Source of the DNA: Clostridia bacterium | Lineage (GTDB): Bacteria; Aerophobota; Aerophobia; Aerophobales; AE-B3A | Direction: 5' to 3' | NCBI GenBank assembly: GCA_009618505.1 | Contig: WJOQ01000187.1 | Span: 1-13,000, forward strand | Length of the DNA stretch: 13,000 nucleotides | Shown: piece by piece, positions 10,163-13,000 of the stretch | How positions within the stretch are numbered: the first letter of the stretch is position 1 | How the letters are laid out: each line of letters opens with the position of its first letter | Notes under the pieces: model-generated | The model's input: only the letters and a program-made list of their open reading frames with translations | Told to the model about the DNA's origin: nothing | The model's database searches: none | Program-made: the position numbers and the translations under genes

Positions 10163-12003
10163 AGCTTACCCTTCAAGCCAAAATAAAGCTTTTCCGCAGA
10201 AGGTTTATAATCTTTCCAGAGGTAGTAATTATTATTTAACAAGAACTCAATAAAGAACTCTAAATTTTCACCTATCATCCTGGAGATTTCAAATCTATGC
10301 TTCCAGCCATCAGGTATCTCATCCTCTGTGTTTTCCTCATAATATCTTTTGTTTATAAACTGAGCTCCCATATTAATCTTCCAGCCACCTGTACTCCATA
10401 TTAACCAGATATCAACCATATCTTGAGGATGATGAGGAATTACTTTGCCAGGGTCATCAAGATTTTCTGCTTTTTGGTAGGTATAGGAAATCCCCTGTTC
10501 AAGAGTCTCACCCACATGAAGCAGTAAATCTAGCTTTCCTCCCCAGGAGTTCATATTGCGGATTTCTGGCTTGGCCAGGGAACTCGCACTATCCCAATTC
10601 CAGATGATATCCTCTCCTCTGTTGTAGAATCCTCCTAAAGATAAATCTGCAACAGAAGAAAGCTCATATTTCAACTGAGCTTCATAGTTCCAAAGCTTTA
10701 CCATTTTATCCAGCTCTTCGTTTATCTCTATGTAATCTCGAGAAAGATATAAATCATCAAATTCAGGAAGGTAGAACTCTCTTTCGGCCTCTACCTGAAG
10801 CCGCAGTCTAGGGCTAAACTGCTCAGTTAGCTTCAGATGGGGAAGAACTTCACTAGTTACACCCTCTACTTTCTTAATACCTACTTCCAGGCCTAAACTT
10901 AAGCCCCTTATACTTTTAAAAACTATGGCCTCATCTTTTATCCAAAGGTGAAACTGGCTCTTGTCTGCATAAGAGCTATTCTCAGCTCTAACTCCTACAT
11001 TAAGAGGAACCTGTGGAATTTCCAATTCTAATTGAGCTCCAGGATTAAAATCCTGATAACTCACACCTTCATCTTCCACTTCTGTACTCTGAGCCCAACC
11101 AGTAATCTTGAGAATATTGCTTCCCTGAAGCTTAGAGGTCAGCTCTCCTGCCAGGCCAATTTTATCTTTTTTTCTCTCTTTTTCCCCCGGAAGGTCCATT
11201 TTCTTCTGGTATCCATTGATACTAAAAAGTGCGTTCTTATTCTCGGCAAAATCCCAGATAAACCTGGTATTTAACCAATCTTCGTCCTTGGCCAGAGCAG
11301 AACCATCTTTTTCATAGGTGACCGACTGAGGAGCAGAATACCTCCCCAGGGAAAGAAAATGTATCATCTTATCTTTTTTTCTCCCATAATCTAAGCGATA
11401 GCTAAAGTTATCGTAGGCAGCAACGGAAGCGGAGATATAAAGATAGGGAAGAGGGGATTCCTCCTTTGAAAGAGGACGATAAGCTCTCTCTCTGGGAGGA
11501 AACTGAATAAATGCCTCTGTTAGAGACTTTTCTCCCCGTATGGGCATAAGAGGAAGAGCTTTAACGCTAGTTGTTATATATCTGGCTGGAATGTAGCTGA
11601 CAGAAGGTCGAGATAGACGAGGCTCCAGGAGAACAATAGGAGAAATCTCTTTTCTTTCCTCTATAAACCCCTCCGCAAATCCCTGCGCAGAAGGAAGTCT
11701 CTCTTTTACTATCTCTTCCACCCTTCTTTCTAACCCAGGGAAAGAGAGGGAATGGGAATAAGTCTTCTTACCCAAAGTAACTTGAAGAAAATAGTCAATC
11801 ATACTCTTTTCTCCCCGAATGGGCATAAAAGAAAGAGTTCTGGTTCTCATCACTTCTAGATAAGACCTATCTGTTCCTTTAACTACGACAATAGGCAGTT
11901 CGGTAGGAAGAGGTTTTTCCTTTGCCGGCTCTTCTGCACCTACCAAGTTTGATAAAGATAAAAAAAACAAAGCTACTAATACAAAAACCATCCTTTTAAC
12001 CAT
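10156..12003 (-). CDS. outer-membrane TonB-receptor-like beta-barrel protein without a recognisable plug
   Basis: This 615-residue protein has a signal peptide (~1-23, cut after VGA). Residues ~24-185 form a periplasmic region with two copies of a unit: PIVVV (38-42) with MPIRGEKS (60-67), and PIVLL (122-126) with MPIRGEKS (153-160). From ~186 to the end, alternating amphipathic strands and an aromatic C-terminus indicate a barrel of about 430 residues. Its latter part resembles the C-terminal half of TonB-dependent receptors, for example the segment PHHPQDMVDIWLIW and the following GGWKINMGAQ. No TonB plug domain is visible where the duplicated region sits. AAGGAG (12015-12010) lies 6 nt before the ATG. 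The upstream TPR gene ends 21 bp before, so the two form an operon. The transported ligand, if any, is unknown. Confidence 0.82.
   Translation of the reverse strand: MVKRMVFVLVALFFLSLSNLVGAEEPAKEKPLPTELPIVVVKGTDRSYLEVMRTRTLSFMPIRGEKSMIDYFLQVTLGKKTYSHSLSFPGLERRVEEIVKERLPSAQGFAEGFIEERKEISPIVLLEPRLSRPSVSYIPARYITTSVKALPLMPIRGEKSLTEAFIQFPPRERAYRPLSKEESPLPYLYISASVAAYDNFSYRLDYGRKKDKMIHFLSLGRYSAPQSVTYEKDGSALAKDEDWLNTRFIWDFAENKNALFSINGYQKKMDLPGEKERKKDKIGLAGELTSKLQGSNILKITGWAQSTEVEDEGVSYQDFNPGAQLELEIPQVPLNVGVRAENSSYADKSQFHLWIKDEAIVFKSIRGLSLGLEVGIKKVEGVTSEVLPHLKLTEQFSPRLRLQVEAEREFYLPEFDDLYLSRDYIEINEELDKMVKLWNYEAQLKYELSSVADLSLGGFYNRGEDIIWNWDSASSLAKPEIRNMNSWGGKLDLLLHVGETLEQGISYTYQKAENLDDPGKVIPHHPQDMVDIWLIWSTGGWKINMGAQFINKRYYEENTEDEIPDGWKHRFEISRMIGENLEFFIEFLLNNNYYLWKDYKPSAEKLYFGLKGKLY
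11527..11558 (-). repeat. second copy of the internal 32-bp direct repeat in the barrel gene
   Basis: These 32 bp match 11806-11837 at 29 positions, exactly 279 bp (93 codons) away in the same frame. They encode LMPIRGEKS. The surrounding protein is only loosely similar. Confidence 0.85.
11806..11837 (-). repeat. first copy of the internal 32-bp direct repeat in the barrel gene
   Basis: This copy encodes FMPIRGEKS in the N-terminal periplasmic region. It matches 11527-11558 at 29 of 32 bases, which indicates either a recent internal duplication or strong constraint on this short motif. Confidence 0.85.
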
Positions 12004-12024
12004 TTTCCTCTCCTTATCACCCTT

Positions 12025-13000
12025 TTATTCTTCTAGCTCCTTTAATCTCTTTTTTGCCTCATTTATCCACTTTTCCGCAAGGGATTCTTCCGCAAGAACC
12101 TTCTCATATTCCTTTCTCGCTTCTTCTCTTTGACCTTTAGCAAAATAAGATAACCCTATCTGTAAGCGAGCCTTGATTCTCCACTCCTTATATTGAGGAT
12201 AGACAAGAGGCACTCTCAGGTACTCCACTAATGCCTTATCATAATCTTTTTCGTTAAACCAGCAATTTCCTATACCGAACTGGGCTTCCACAGCTAGAGC
12301 GTCCTTTTCACTATTTTGCACCACCCAGGAGTAGTGCTCGCGTGCCTGAAAAAACTTATCCCTAATGAAGAGAGAGTTAGCCAGTTTTAAGTGGGCCTCG
12401 GCAACTAGGCTACTAGCGCGGAAACTGCTAATGAATTCCTGCAGAGCTTTTCCTGCCTCTTCCCAGTTCTGGAGATTTTCCCAGCAAAGAGCAGTCTGAT
12501 AAAGTGAGTATTCCAGAATATCTTTCTCCTTGGCCAGGGTAAGGGCTTTGTCATAGGATTCAATTGCCTCCTTGAATTTCCTCTGTTTAAAGAGAGATTC
12601 TCCCCATCTATAATATACCTCCCCCCTTAAAGGATCATCGCTACGGGAAAACTGTATAAATTTAGAATAGGCTGCTCCCGCTTGAAGAAAATTATCCAAT
12701 TTATAAAAAGACCAGCCCTGCCAGTAATAGGCATCAAGTAAATAGGAACTGCGGGGAAAGTTGCTAATCAGATTTTCTAATTCAAGCGCAGCCTGAGTAT
12801 AATCCTCTTTTTTTATAAAGTAACTGGCTATTTTCCATTGAGCAAAATCAGCTCTTTCAAAACCAGCAAAGTCCCTGACTATTGTTCGGAAAACGGAAAA
12901 AGACTCATCGTCATCTCCCAGTTGTTCATAGCATTCCCCCATTCTAAGTAGAGCCGCCGGAATAAGGTTACTCCCTGGATACTTCTCTGCCAAAGTTTGA
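12025..13000 (-). CDS. tetratricopeptide-repeat protein, N-terminus beyond the window
   Basis: The open frame runs off the window. The first in-frame start-like codon (TTG at 12993) sits inside a normal repeat (QTLAEKYPGS), so the true start lies outside. About eight TPR units are visible at roughly 35-38-residue spacing, with hallmarks such as YYWQGWSFYKLDNFLQAGAAY, YYRWGESLFKQRKFKEAIESY and GNCWFNEKDYDKALVEYLRV, ending in a charged helix (EAKKRLKELEE). The repeated ...FPRS/YPGS loops resemble those of BamD/YbgF(CpoB)-type envelope TPR proteins, so a periplasmic scaffold role is plausible but not shown. It is followed after 21 bp by the barrel gene on the same strand, suggesting that the two products work together at the outer membrane. 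Confidence 0.88.
   Translation of the reverse strand, partial: QTLAEKYPGSNLIPAALLRMGECYEQLGDDDESFSVFRTIVRDFAGFERADFAQWKIASYFIKKEDYTQAALELENLISNFPRSSYLLDAYYWQGWSFYKLDNFLQAGAAYSKFIQFSRSDDPLRGEVYYRWGESLFKQRKFKEAIESYDKALTLAKEKDILEYSLYQTALCWENLQNWEEAGKALQEFISSFRASSLVAEAHLKLANSLFIRDKFFQAREHYSWVVQNSEKDALAVEAQFGIGNCWFNEKDYDKALVEYLRVPLVYPQYKEWRIKARLQIGLSYFAKGQREEARKEYEKVLAEESLAEKWINEAKKRLKELEE

Noticed and set aside
11032..11274. 80-codon plus-strand ORF.
   Set aside because: Antisense to the barrel gene, with no supporting features.
12991..12993. TTG as the start of the TPR gene.
   Set aside because: The frame stays open to the window edge and the codon falls within a TPR helix (QTLAEKYPGS), so it is an internal leucine.

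Overview
The window reads as the chromosome of an uncultured, Gram-negative-type bacterium of moderate GC content. A two-membrane envelope is indicated by a signal-peptide-bearing outer-membrane beta-barrel, a probable periplasmic DUF3108 protein and a TPR protein encoded just upstream of the barrel. The 16S rRNA is bacterial (intact EUB338 site, 530 loop, anti-Shine-Dalgarno) but differs from common bacteria at several near-universal positions and has an enlarged V1 helix, so I would place it in a candidate phylum. I cannot name the phylum from sequence alone.

Positions 1-5350 hold one complete-looking rRNA operon on the minus strand, cut at its distal end: tandem consensus promoters, boxA leader, 16S, tRNA-Ile(GAT), tRNA-Ala(TGC), boxA, 23S, and the first ~88 nt of 5S. 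Long complementary sequences flank both 16S and 23S and should form the precursor-processing stems. The tRNA-Ala/23S spacer carries an imperfect inverted repeat built from GTATCT/GATAC-like units. Related repeats occur upstream of the rRNA promoters (5398-5481) and between two later genes (8143-8178).

Positions 5350-5931 have no confident gene. They contain the second repeat, a good promoter (TATAAT at 5523) and a GC-richer, hairpin-rich block of unknown role. A plus-strand pair follows, encoding a Gfo/Idh/MocA oxidoreductase and a PfkB sugar kinase. Convergent to them is a zinc-dependent medium-chain dehydrogenase. Together these suggest oxidation and phosphorylation of a sugar or polyol, substrate unknown. 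Immediately upstream of the dehydrogenase, and overlapping it by ATGA, is a 29-codon ORF that looks like the first strand of a mannitol-dehydrogenase-type Rossmann fold, probably a remnant or a leader peptide.

Back-to-back promoters separate the dehydrogenase from a plus-strand DUF3108 gene, which converges with a 7-bp overlap onto a minus-strand envelope operon. That operon is a TPR protein (N-terminus outside the window) followed 21 bp later by a TonB-receptor-like barrel that lacks a recognisable plug and has a duplicated MPIRGEKS segment in its periplasmic N-terminal region.
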